A stretch of 64,000 nt of DNA, from assembly GCA_028554755.1 (NCBI GenBank), contig JAPTOF010000015.1, positions 11,574,501 through 11,638,500 of the forward strand, written 5' to 3'. Source of the DNA: Cordia subcordata (taxonomy: Eukaryota > Streptophyta > Magnoliopsida > Boraginales > Cordiaceae). The notes below the pieces were generated by a model, which saw only the letters and a list, made by a program, of their open reading frames with translations, ran no database searches and was not told the origin of the DNA. The translations under genes were made by a program, and so were the position numbers. This document shows, one piece after another, positions 1 to 10,032 of this stretch (positions are counted from its first letter, which is position 1; every line of letters begins with the position of its first letter).

Positions 1-116
1 GAAAGATTTAGTGGTTTTCTTGTAGAAAATGATTTTGAAAGAGAAAAAATTGTCTCCACTTTATTTATTAAAAGAGAAGGAAAAGATATTTCACTTATTC
101 AAATTTATGTTAATGA

Positions 117-159
117 TATAATTTTTGGTACTACTAGCTATAATTTTTGGTACTACTAG
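117..159 (+). repeat. 22-bp tandem duplication in copia RT
   Basis: The 21-base string beginning TATAATTTTTGG and ending ACTACTAG occurs at 117-137 and again at 139-159. The unit length is 22 bp, not a multiple of three, so the duplication shifts the RT frame just after the catalytic motif. Confidence 0.85.
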
Positions 160-838
160 TTGCTTTGTGTGAGAGCTTTTAAATGTTTATGCATAAGTAG
201 TTTGAAATGAGCATAATGGGAGAATTGATAATTTTCTCAAACTTCAAATCAAGCAAACCTAGGAAGGCATCTTCATCAATCAAGCCAAGTACACAAAGGA
301 AATTATCAAGAAGTTTAGGCTTGAGGATGCCAAGGAGATTGGAACCCCGAGGAGTCCCTTAACAAAGCTAGACAAGGATGAAAAGGGTAAGCCGATAGAT
401 GAGAAAAAGTATCGAGGTATGATCAGCAGCCTACTTTACTTAATAGCTTCTAAGCTGAATATTATATTTGCTATGTGTCTATTAGCTAGATTTCAATCTA
501 ATCCTAAGAAAACACAGCCAGTTGCCGGTAAATGAATCATTAGATATCTTTAGAGAACAAGTAACTTAGGACTTTGGTATGCAAAAGGAACTTCATTTGA
601 CTTATATGGCTTTTCTAATGCCGATTATACCGGTTGTAAGGTAGATCGTAAGAGCACTAGTAGAATGTGTCAATTTCTTGGTCATTATTTAGTGTCTTGG
701 TCTTGTAGAAAGCAAAATAGTGTAGCTATTTCTACCATCGAAGCAAAATATATTGCCGTCGTGACTCAAATATTGTGGATGAAACAAAAGTTGCTTGACT
801 ATGGCTTGCATTATGATTATGTTCCCGTTTATTGTGAT

Positions 839-2782
839 TGATGTGTTGGTTTCGTGTGTGATTTTGCATTTATTTTTCTATATCTATTTTGAGGTGTTTT
901 GTGCTCTATAAGGTGTATTAATATAGCATTTATATCATATTTGAGCATATTAAGCTGTAGGTGTCTATAGTTGAGCTTAAAGTATGAATGCTACACTAAA
1001 GTACACTTATCTTGTGTTTTAGGTAAGTTTGATAAATGTCTTGAGATGAACAAAGATAGAGATGGCTTGGGTAAGAATTGAAGAAGATCTTAAGGATGAA
1101 AAGTGGAAGAAAAGCAAGATTGGAGGCTTCTGGAAAAAGACCAAAGCAACCGGAAGCAAAACGGAGCTAAAACGAAGCCAAAAGAAAGTAACTAGGCACT
1201 ACTGGAGCACTGGCTTCAGAGTACTGGTGCACCGGCTCACTATTCTGCCAAAAACAAAGAGCAAGCTTCCACTACCAGAATAGAGGCCCCTTGGTACCGG
1301 TGCTCCGGTTAAGTTTCCGGTAGTCATAGAAATTTGCTATATAAGCTCGCTTTTGGCCATTTTATAGAACAAGAAGTCATTTTCTTTCTCACCCATCTCC
1401 CAAAACCCTAATCGTCTCATCTCCCACCTCTCACACACTCTTCCATACACAAAAGCACTTTGGAATCAAGTATTTAAGAGGATCAAACACAAGGATTTGG
1501 GCATAGCTCATGGATTTGGATAGAAGGGTATCTCTCTTTTATCCAAAATCTAAATATGTATGATTAAAGCTATGTAGGGTGATTATTCTTGTATTTATGG
1601 ATGGATTACTACTTTTTATCAATAGGAACTTGATGGATTTATGTATATATGCTTTATGCTTAGAGTTTTGATTGGCAAATTTACATTCATGTCTATGTGT
1701 TTGTAGAAATGCCTCAATGATGTAGTATATGTATATTGAAGTTTATTTTGCTATTAACCATTTCTAAATCATTATGCTAGCATGTCTATGTGTTTGTGTA
1801 GTGATTTCAAGAAGTGGGTATGCTTATATACATGTCTATGTGTGTGTTTGCTTATCAAATAGCATAAATAGCTTCTATTGGTTACATGTCCGGTGCCATT
1901 GCTTAAATTGGTGTAATCTAAACATGTCTATGTGTTTAGTAGTAGAATACACTGGTGTATTCTCAAATGCCATGCCTGTGTTTGCCATGCGCTTTAATGT
2001 CAATTTCCGCTAATTGTGATGCGATCGATGGTGCACAACTAGTATCTAGCCTAGGTCGAGTCCCCTTTGGCTTTAAATCCAGCCAATAGGAGTCCGGATA
2101 GGTTTAGTTGATCTTAGTTCACTTAGAAGGCTGGTTAGTCCACCCTAACACCCTAAGTTCATAAGGACCATGTTGTAACTCTAAGTGGGGCGAAGCTTAA
2201 GGACGGACTCGCACCGAGTCCTAAGGCCAAATTAGGGAACTAATTAGAGGACTAAGTAGTAGGGTTAATTCGATCTACACTCATCTAGAACCTTATTGGC
2301 TAGCCCTAGTTCCTAAGTCATAAAGACCACGCCGTACTACTAGGCATCGCCACCTAGGGACGGACCCGCACTGAGGCTTAAGGTATTAATGAGGAGGCTA
2401 ATTATGGGTATAGATCAGAGCACTTAGTATAATCCATCGAGTAACCCTAGAAAGACATAGTAATCACCCATAGGCAAGACATAATCACCCTAGTCCCCCA
2501 TTTTCGACGTTTGAATCCCCTTAGATTACTTGATTCCCCCTTTACGCACACACACCACCTTTTTATTTTCTTGTTCTTAGATTAGGTTTACTTTTCCCGA
2601 GCTCCCTTTAAATTAAAAACCCCAAAAACATTGTAGTTAGAACCTCAACACATTGACTTAGCTTAGGACACCATACATGTTAGGCCTCTCTGTGGATTCA
2701 ACCCCGCACTCACATGCACTGTACTACACACATCCCGTGTGCTTGCGGGCTATTTAGGCTTGTGCTCATGAATAGCATATTA
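839..2782 (+). mobile_element. Solo LTR, family A copy 1, inserted in copia RNase H
   Basis: This 1944-bp block begins TGATGTGTTGG and ends AGCATATTA. It is flanked on both sides by the 5-bp direct repeat GTGAT (834-838 and 2783-2787). That is the target-site duplication expected of an LTR retrotransposon, and the copia RNase H reading resumes on the far side. The block shares its layout with copies at 6808-8599 and 13026-19087: a T-rich start, a TATA-like box (about 1337-1343), repeated CATGTCTATGTGTTTG words, the TTGGCTTTAAA hairpin word, and a 3' end with CTGTGG then a GTGCTTG word. It has no internal region and no second LTR, so it is a solo LTR, probably of a gypsy-type element (inference). 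Confidence 0.8.
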
Positions 2783-3429
2783 GTGATAATACTAGTGTCA
2801 TACATCTCACTAAGAACCCTATTCAACATTGTTGAATTAAACATATTGAGATTAGGCATCATTTTATTAGAGATCATGAGCAAAAAGGTTATATTATTCT
2901 TGAATTTGCTGATACTTTACATCAAGTTGCAGATTTTTCACTAAACCTTTGAATAAGGATCAATTTTGTAAGATTAGAAGAGAGACTGACATGATATATT
3001 TTGGCTAAAATGTTTTTTATATATGTGGTTGCAGCTTGAATATGTTAAAAATCATTGAAAACTACATTTTTTCATATTCTGGGCCAGTCGGTCGACTGAG
3101 TTGGTTGACCGGCTAAAAAAGGGGGGTGTCCAACAGTCTGGTACAAATTTTTTTAGCATTTTGACGTAGCCCGTCGACCTAGCCGGTTGGCCTACTCGAC
3201 CAACTGGTCGACCGGCCCTGTCATGGTGAAAGATTGAAAAGGGGTTTTAACCCTAAATTTTTTTCATCTTCTCTTAAAATCTTTCACCCTAACCCTAACT
3301 CTTTTCAACACCCATTTCCAAATCTTCAACTTTTGATCAAAATTTCTCAAATTTTCTTGCACAATCTTGAAACCCACTTCATAAAACAAGTTTTTACCAA
3401 TTTAATTTTCAAAAATTCACTGAAAATTA

Positions 3430-5263
3430 TGGTGAATCCAAAGGGTAGAGGAAATGAACATGGGAGAAGTAAAAGGGCTAGAACTCAATCTCTACCACCA
3501 TCTGCTTCGAAGATTCAAGACAAGCAATCTATGGCGTACGGGAAATTTTTCGTTGATACATATTTCTTGGGCACACTATTTGAGGGTCAAGGTTGGTACT
3601 CTTTCCTTCATTTAAATTGTGATGTTAAAGTTGGAATGGTTAGGGAGTTTTATGAGAATCTTGAAGTAGAAAGTAAGGACCCCAAGATTAAAAGGGTGTT
3701 TGGTTTGGCTTTTCTTTTTTTTTTGTCAAACCTGCTTAAAGCTTAATTTAAGTTAATGAAAGTGTTTATTTTAATTAAAAACGTATTTTTTTAAGTGGTT
3801 TTAAGTAGAAAATAAAAAGCTCCCCAACCCCAGCTTTTGCTTTTTATGGCTTTAAGCACTTTGAAAAAAATCAAGTTTGACCAAATCATTTACTATCTTA
3901 TCCTTACCTTTTTATTTTTATTACTAAAATATTTTTACTCTTTTATCTTATACTTACCTTTTTAAATTCTATTTTAAAGTCCTTAATAGTTATTTTAACC
4001 ATATAACTTACTTTTCAACCCACTTTAATCAAACATGTAAATACTTATTTTTATAACTATAACTTTTATTCAAACATGTAACTACTTAAAGTTAACAATA
4101 AAGAAAATCCACTTAAAGCCAAAAGTACTTTAAGTAGCTTTTTTATAAGCCAATCCAAACACCCTCTAAGTTGAAATCTACCGTTTGCAATAAGTCATTC
4201 ACTTTAATGGAAGGGAAATTGAATGAACTTTTTGGTATGTCGGTAAAAGGTGAAGGATATTATAATAGCCAAGTTTGGCCCGAATGAGGAAAACCTTTTT
4301 CTAGTGAAGTTATTAATTTCATGTGGCGCGATGTTGCTCCTAAAACCTCTGACTTAATCCTCCTATTGTTGAAAGATGTCGATATTAATAAGAGGATTGC
4401 TTTAAAGGTTATAAGTGAAGTTTTACTCCGTAGGATGATTAATGATGGAAAAATTCCTTTGATGGATGCATATCTTCTCTTTAAGCTCACTTAAAAGGAG
4501 AAAATTGCTTTACCATTCTTAATCTTAAATCATATGCTCCATATTAGTGGAAAAGAGGATGGTAAAATTATAACTCCGGGTTATGGCATGGCACTCATGT
4601 ATATCTTTGACCATTTCAAGATTAAGTCAAAGGAGAAGGCTAAGACATTTTCTTGGAACTTTAATATGCAATACATGAATTCCATGGGCATTTACTGGTA
4701 CAATAGGGAGGCAATAAATCAGGCTACATATTCTAACTTGCCTAATGATATCAAAGAAGCCATCAAGCAACAATCAAGAAATGGTAAAACTTTCACCAAC
4801 CCACTCCTTGGACTGGAAGCTCGCCAATTGGATGAAGTTCAGGATGCTTTGGATAAGGCAGAGCAAGAAGAGCGAGCTAGGCAAGGTGGAGTTGAGATAA
4901 ATGAGACAATTATGATCCCCATGGGAGTAAGCTCGAATGAGGAGTTGGCCCTCGAAGAAGTTAAGTTTAAAGAAGCTATGTGAGCCTTATGGGAACAAGC
5001 ACAGGTGGTTGAACAAAGGCATGTGGAGATGAGCAGAGGTGCCGGATCTAGTTCCACGATTATATAGGTGGATCTTTCTATCATGGCTAAGATTCTCACT
5101 CAAATGCAAGCATTAAACACGGGGATGAGTGAGATGCGCACTACTTGGAATGCTCATTAGTTAGAGCTTTTAGACTAGAGGAAGTATATTGACTCCAAAA
5201 TCAAAGGCATGCGCTCTGATATGAAGGACTTTTTTAAGGATCCACGTGACCACACTCCTTGAG
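3430..5263 (+). pseudogene. Env-position ORF of Sirevirus-like element ('putative plant transposon protein' type), broken
   Basis: The ORF starts at the ATG at 3430, with MVNPKGRGNEHGRSKRART as a basic N-terminus. It continues through GKFFVDTYFLGTLFEGQGW, a charged region of about 400 residues, and a likely coiled-coil C-terminal part rich in E, Q, A and M (4830-5250). The wording recalls the 'putative plant transposon protein' domain family. It lies between the pol end and the polypurine tract, where Sireviruses may carry an env-like gene. Breaks: a 475-bp MITE (3692-4166) and in-frame stops near 4285, 4492, 4981 and 5065, then further stops before 5263. The upstream in-frame extension to 3234 is probably not coding. 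Its function is unknown; I see no clear signal peptide or membrane segment in the readable parts. Confidence 0.6.
3692..4166 (+). mobile_element. PIF/Harbinger (Tourist-like) MITE, 475 bp
   Basis: The termini are near-perfect inverted repeats: AAGGGTGTTTGGTTTGGCTT on the left and the complement of AGCCAATCCAAACACCCTC on the right. The 3-bp sequence TAA flanks both ends (3689-3691 and 4167-4169), typical of the Harbinger superfamily. The body is AT-rich and has no coding capacity. A related truncated copy lies at about 42530-42940. Confidence 0.85.
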
Positions 5264-5801
5264 TTCACCATGGCTTTTGTCAAATCATCATGCACTTTTA
5301 TGTTTTCTCAAAACAATTTACTTTTGTTCTTGCTTTGATGGATTTATTAGTTTAGTTTGCTTTGCTAGGTTGGTTAGATCTAGTAGTTGGTACTTTTGAT
5401 GCTAATCTCATTATTCTAAATATTATGCTAGTTCGCCTAGTAGTACTCTTGCTTTGGTAATGCATTTGCTATTTCACATTCATCTTTTCTCCTTATGCTT
5501 TAGTTGTTTTTTATGATGCCAAAAAGGCAGAAGTAATAGACATGGTTATGATGGAAATGGTTGTAATGTTGAGATGATATGGTTGTGATGATAAGATGAT
5601 GTTGCATGAATGTTTGGTTGGTTGAATGGATTAATGATGCTTATATGTGTTTGTGTTTATGATGAATGATTTACATGCATGGATTGAAGTTGACAGAGGG
5701 AGTAATTCCTAAAATATGTTTGGTTGATTTATGTGTGCTTATATTGAGAGGAAGTCAAAATTTTTGGACTCTAATTTTTTTTGAAATAATTTGTCATCAT
5801 C
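5264..5801. other. Noncoding 3' internal region of the Sirevirus-like element
   Basis: This T- and G-rich stretch (repeated TTTGCTTTG and GATGATG words) lies between the extra ORF and the polypurine tract. I see no coding or RNA gene in it. Confidence 0.6.
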
Positions 5802-5816
5802 AAAAAAAGGAGAGAT
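5802..5816 (+). promoter_or_regulatory. Polypurine tract of the Sirevirus-like element
   Basis: AAAAAAAGGAGAGAT directly precedes the LTR start TGTTGGC at 5817. This is the standard plus-strand primer position at a copia 3' LTR. Confidence 0.75.
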
Positions 5817-6807
5817 TGTTGGCTTTATATTAATTATTGTAATGTTTAAATGATTTTGATGATGTAAATTATGTTTAAATTACTAAAAGAATCTTGTGAG
5901 CTTTATTGAATATTCTAAGATAGGTGTTTTTAAGTAATGGAACTCGTGTAGTCTTGAGCCTTGGTCATATTAAAGATTATTTATCCAAGATTAGAGCTCA
6001 ACCATGAAGAAGAGGAAGATAATAAGTTATAAGGCAGAGATGTGGCATCATAAATTGGTACTTATGCTCTTTGTGAATAGCCTTAGGTTTACCATGATAG
6101 CTCAAAATATTCATCTCTTCATTGCATATTTGGTTTAAATTCTTATAGGCATTAGTTTACAAAATTCAAGGCTTCATTTAATTGCATAAAAAGCTTGATT
6201 TCTTCAAACATATGTATTCTGATATTTTTAAGCTTCATTTGATCTTGAAAAATATGTTTAAAGTTGGTTTAGTGTTGCCAAAAATCTTTGATTTTGAGTT
6301 AAATATGCTTTGAGCTTGTTTGGCTTTAATTTCAAACATTCTAGAGTGGCTGGACCCCCTAGCCGATGGACCGGTTGTCCAAGAAGTCACCTGGCCAAGT
6401 CAATATGCCAAGGACTAAAGTCGGACCCCTAACCGATCGACCGAATAAGGCGCCAAGCCTAGTCATTGAGTAAAAGCATCAAGCTGGTCAACCTAGCCGA
6501 TTGGCCGGCTAAGTGTCTGCATTATTAAATGCTATAGCTGTTTATATCCATTAGAACTACTCTTTCCCTATTTTTCTCACCAACCTTTGCCCTAACATCA
6601 AATCCTCTTTAAATACACATTCATATCATTCAAGAACACATCATCTAAGCTTGCAAAAGCTCTTTCTCATCAGTTATTGCGTAGAAATCTTTGAGCTATT
6701 ATAGTGAAATCCTTTGAGCATTCAAGAGCTTTAACTTTCTATATCCACTTTGAGAAGTTATACTACATTGCACATTTATTCCTTCAATCCTTTGTTGTAT
6801 ACACACT

Positions 6808-8599
6808 TGATGTGTGTGATTCGTATATATTGTTTTCATACACTTGCTAGGGTGTTTTGAGCATAATTGAGTGCATTTAGGGTTGCATTTGTGCACTTTT
6901 AGTTATATTTGTGCATATAAATGTTAAAATGCATAAATGCTACACTAAGTGCCTTATTGCAGGTTTTTGGTGTATCTTCAGAGAAGGACTTGAGATTAAA
7001 ATGATGATGCTTTAATCAAGGAGCCAAGTTAGGGTTGATTTTGTGGAGAAGAAATGAAGAAAAGCCCATTGAAATCTCTCGGGTGAAGAACGATGCAACC
7101 AAGCACAAGCAAGCATCTGTGTTTCGGAAGAAGAAATTGAACTTGGTTGAAGATGTGGAGCATGAACAAAGTTTGGAGATGTTCAAAGGCATGAAAAGTT
7201 GAAGAAAAATGGCTTTGAAGGTTCCTGAAAGCGATATGAGGCAATAGAAAAAACCGTGCGCGAATCGGAGCCAAAATGAGCAAGTTATGAGCAAAACTGC
7301 TGAAAGCTGATTGCACCCCTGCCTAGGGTCAGCTGACCAGCCCCACTTCCAACCTAGATCAGAGAGCTTGACAATTTTGGCCGGACTCACTCAAATTTAG
7401 GCCAGGAGACCGACCAGGTGACCGACTTTTGCAACGAAAAGGCTATATTTAGGGGTTTTTTACTCATTTTGAGAAGAGGAACTTAATTTTCTTAAAACTC
7501 CATTAAACCTAACCCTTTTCCCACTTCAATAAACACCTAAAAACCATCATCTAAACCCCATACCAAGCTAGGATTGAAGCTTATAACAAAAGATCGAAGG
7601 GTTTTGATTTGGATTTAAGCAAGGGTTTGAAAGGGAGTTCCTTATTCTTTTTCTTATTCTTGTAAATATGCTTTTTACTTGAGTTACATCTAGGGCTGAT
7701 TGATGTTGTATATTAGATTAGGGCTTTGAATAAAGGATTTGTGTGTATCTTTGGCTTTTAATACATGTTTGTTTACATAAATCTATGGCATGATTCAATA
7801 TGTCTATGTATTGAAAATCAAGCATGTCTATGTGTTTGTTAAAATGCCTAAGTGAACTTGCATGTGTTATTTGTGCTTCAAATGCTTTTATTTACTTATA
7901 TGGGTGATATGATTGTGCTTAATACATGGCTTTGCTTAGTAGAGTAGGCTCTGGCTTTAAACCCAGCCAACAAGTTACATGCTTTGCTTAATCAAATTTA
8001 GGTGCCAGTTCTTGGCTTTAAACCCAGCCAAGCGGATAAGTTAACCTAGACTAGAGTATCCCTCACTCACGTTAGTATTGGTTAATCGAGCCTTAATGTC
8101 ACGTAGTGTTTAGGTGTTAGTCTTTGGCTTTAAACCCAACCAAGAGGACAAATTCTAAGCACGGATTACGTAGGCTAGGAGGGATTGGCCCTTAGCTTTA
8201 AACCCATCTAACGTGTTGAACCACTAGTATTGGTTTAGAGACCTCTGATCAACATAATGGCAATAGAAGTCCCGAGCCATAGATAGACCTAATTCGTTAT
8301 CATAGCTCGAGTCTAGTTGCAATGCAATCGCTTTAGGTCCCCTTATTCTTTGGTAGGTTTCCTTTCTTAGCTTGGCACCCTTAAGTTCCTCCTTAGATTA
8401 AGTTTATTTTCTTTTTTTTCTCGAGCTCCTTTCACATCCTAAATATTCACACACACACACACACACAGAGTTAGTTTTAGGCACCCGAGCAAATAGAGAC
8501 CAAACTAAGATAGCCTCCCTGTGGAGACGATACCCGCACTCGAATCTGCTATACCATGAACGATTTGTATGCTTGTGGGTGTAAAACTCAACACGATCA
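6808..8599 (+). mobile_element. Solo LTR, family A copy 2, inserted in the Sirevirus-like 3' LTR
   Basis: The 1792-bp block begins TGATGTGTGTG and ends ACACGATCA. It is flanked by the 5-bp direct repeat ACACT (6803-6807 and 8600-8604). TGAT...ATCA are matching inverted ends. It carries four TTGGCTTTAAA-type hairpin words (7952-8215), a TATA-like box near 7444 and an (AC)n run near 8450. It is a second independent insertion of the same family as 839-2782. Confidence 0.85.
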
Positions 8600-8615
8600 A
8601 CACTCTAATAGCTGG

Positions 8616-9110
8616 AAAATCTTAAGAGATATATTTATTGAGCTTAAGAGATATATTTATTGAGCTTAAGAGAATGTGGGGAAATCGTAAAGAGTGGGAC
8701 TCTTGGTTCTTTGAAGTAAAGCTTCAAAGAGTTGTATTCTTGGTTTTGTGGGGACTCTTGGGTTCTTTGAAGTAGAGCTTCAAAGAGTTGTATATTCTTG
8801 GTTTGTGCTTCACCAAGTTTTGAAGAAACATTATAGTGAAGGTGTTGAAGTCCTAAAGGGAGCATCCTCAGGCGGTAGACGTAAGCAAGGCCAAACCACC
8901 TAAAAAACCATTTGTTATCTTCTTTCTTATCGCTGCTATACATCACTTATTATTATTAATTGCTTAGTGTTTAATTATTTGCCTAAGATAATTTATTTGT
9001 TTTGTTTGGTAAATTTTTAGTTGCAAAAATTGTCCAATGATTATTTGCCTAAGAGAATTTATTTGTTTTGTTCGGTAAATTTTTAGTTGCCAAAATTGTC
9101 CAATACCTTA
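8616..9110 (+). repeat. Three local tandem duplications inside the copia LTR
   Basis: Three separate duplications lie close together. A 22-bp unit (CTTAAGAGATATATTTATTG plus AG) is doubled at about 8620-8663. A unit of about 57 bp around GGTTCTTTGAAGTA is doubled at about 8694-8808. A unit of about 66 bp around TTGCCTAAGA is doubled at about 8980-9106. All fall in the LTR part downstream of the solo LTR. Confidence 0.75.
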
Positions 9111-9142
9111 ATTTACCCCCTTAAGATATTTGCCTCTACACA

Positions 9143-10032
9143 AGCTCCTGCTTAGCCAGTGATTATCCTTGGAGTGCAGCTTTGGTTTTCTTATCCGAGT
9201 TCAAAATGTCCTTAGTGTTGCCAAAGTGGTGACGAGGGCATTTTGGTCATTTTGAAAGTCAAAGGTAATTATATTTTTTGGTCCCTTTACTAGCCATTAC
9301 TCTATTGGGCACATTATTTAAGGTAAATTAATTATGTGGATTACTTAATTGAGATTTGAGTTTAGAATTAATAAAGGATTTAATTATCCATGTCTTCTTA
9401 ATATAACTCATGAATATCTTAATTAGATAAGCAGGTCCCACATGAAAGATATTTAGTGTGTAAGGTGAAATATTTGGAATAGCCTTATCCTGATAGACTA
9501 CTCCATTTCTAGGGCTACGAAGGGATATTATGATGAAACATAATATTCTAGGAACTTTATCCTTATTAGGGTTTCCTTGTACTATAAATAGTACAAGATA
9601 AGCATAATCCATGTGTGAATGAGAATGAGAGAGAATGGGATATTTTCTTGGTAAGTATATGCAGGAATTTTTTCACACACTAGTACCAAGAACATACACT
9701 AAATTCCATAACCTCAATTAAGCCTTAAAAATTGCTTGCCCACTATATAACAAATTGTATCCTAACAATAGAGCTTTGGAAATAGTGGAGAAGACCACTA
9801 GGAGGCTAATACGAGGGGGTGTTGTGTGAAGAACCCAAATTTTGCATCTTGGTCACGCTACAAGGGTAATGGGTCTTAACTTTACTCTTGTATTTTTGCT
9901 TGAATAGGATACCCATATGTATAATAGACTTTATTTATGCTATGTTTCCGCTCCCATTGTTGTTAATCTAGTTTTTGTTGTCTAAAACCCGAAACAACAA
10001 CTAGCCACAGGAATAACATCAAGGTCCAACAG
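9143..10032 (+). mobile_element. Possible LTR with TATA box and degenerate primer-binding site
   Basis: A TATAAATA box lies at 9583-9590 inside a perfect short inverted repeat. The block ends in CCAACA, followed after one base by TGGCATCAAAT at 10033. That resembles the TGGTATCAGAG primer-binding site used by plant copia elements. The 5' boundary is not defined and no matching 3' LTR was found, so this is a tentative call. Confidence 0.35.

Larger units (their letters stand above)
1..2990 (+). pseudogene. Ty1/copia (Sirevirus-like) pol remnant: reverse transcriptase and RNase H
   Basis: This is the 3' part of a copia polyprotein that enters from outside the window. The first 135 bases read as the RT palm end, with YVND where active copia elements have YVDD. 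Bases 400-838 and 2788-2990 give the RNase H region, including DEKKYRGMISSLLYL, GLWYAKGTSFDLYGF and, after the break, KNPIQH and KHIEIRHHF. The wording matches Sirevirus-type copia pol. Several things inactivate it: a 22-bp tandem duplication at 117-159 that shifts the frame, further frameshifts near 170-360, in-frame stops, and a 1944-bp solo LTR at 839-2782. The reading frame and motif order are compatible across that solo LTR, so it landed in an existing RNase H region. Identification as copia is firm; the lineage call rests on pol wording plus the downstream extra ORF and is less sure. Confidence 0.85.
5817..9142 (+). mobile_element. 3' LTR of the Sirevirus-like copia element, split by a solo LTR
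   Basis: The LTR begins TGTTGGCTTTATATT right after the polypurine tract and ends near CTCTACACA at about 9142. Without the inserted solo LTR (6808-8599 plus one 5-bp repeat) it is about 1.53 kb. Its 3' half has the hallmark order of this LTR type: a GGTTCTTTGAAG repeat, 'GTCCTAAAGG', a GGCCAAACCACC word and an end rich in TTTACCCCC. A second, solo copy of the same LTR family lies at 40511-42458 and shares both the TGTTGGC(A/T)TTATAT start and the 3' block. The 3' boundary is accurate to a few bases only. Confidence 0.75.

Noticed and set aside
3234..3429. Upstream in-frame start of the env-position ORF
   Set aside because: The extra 65 residues are F/N/P/L-rich translation of AT-rich DNA without domain character; the ATG at 3430 begins the structured part.
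839..8599. Copies 1 and 2 of family A as the two LTRs of one element enclosing 2783-6807
   Set aside because: Each copy has its own distinct 5-bp duplication (GTGAT and ACACT) and they interrupt different parts of the same copia element, so they are separate solo LTRs.
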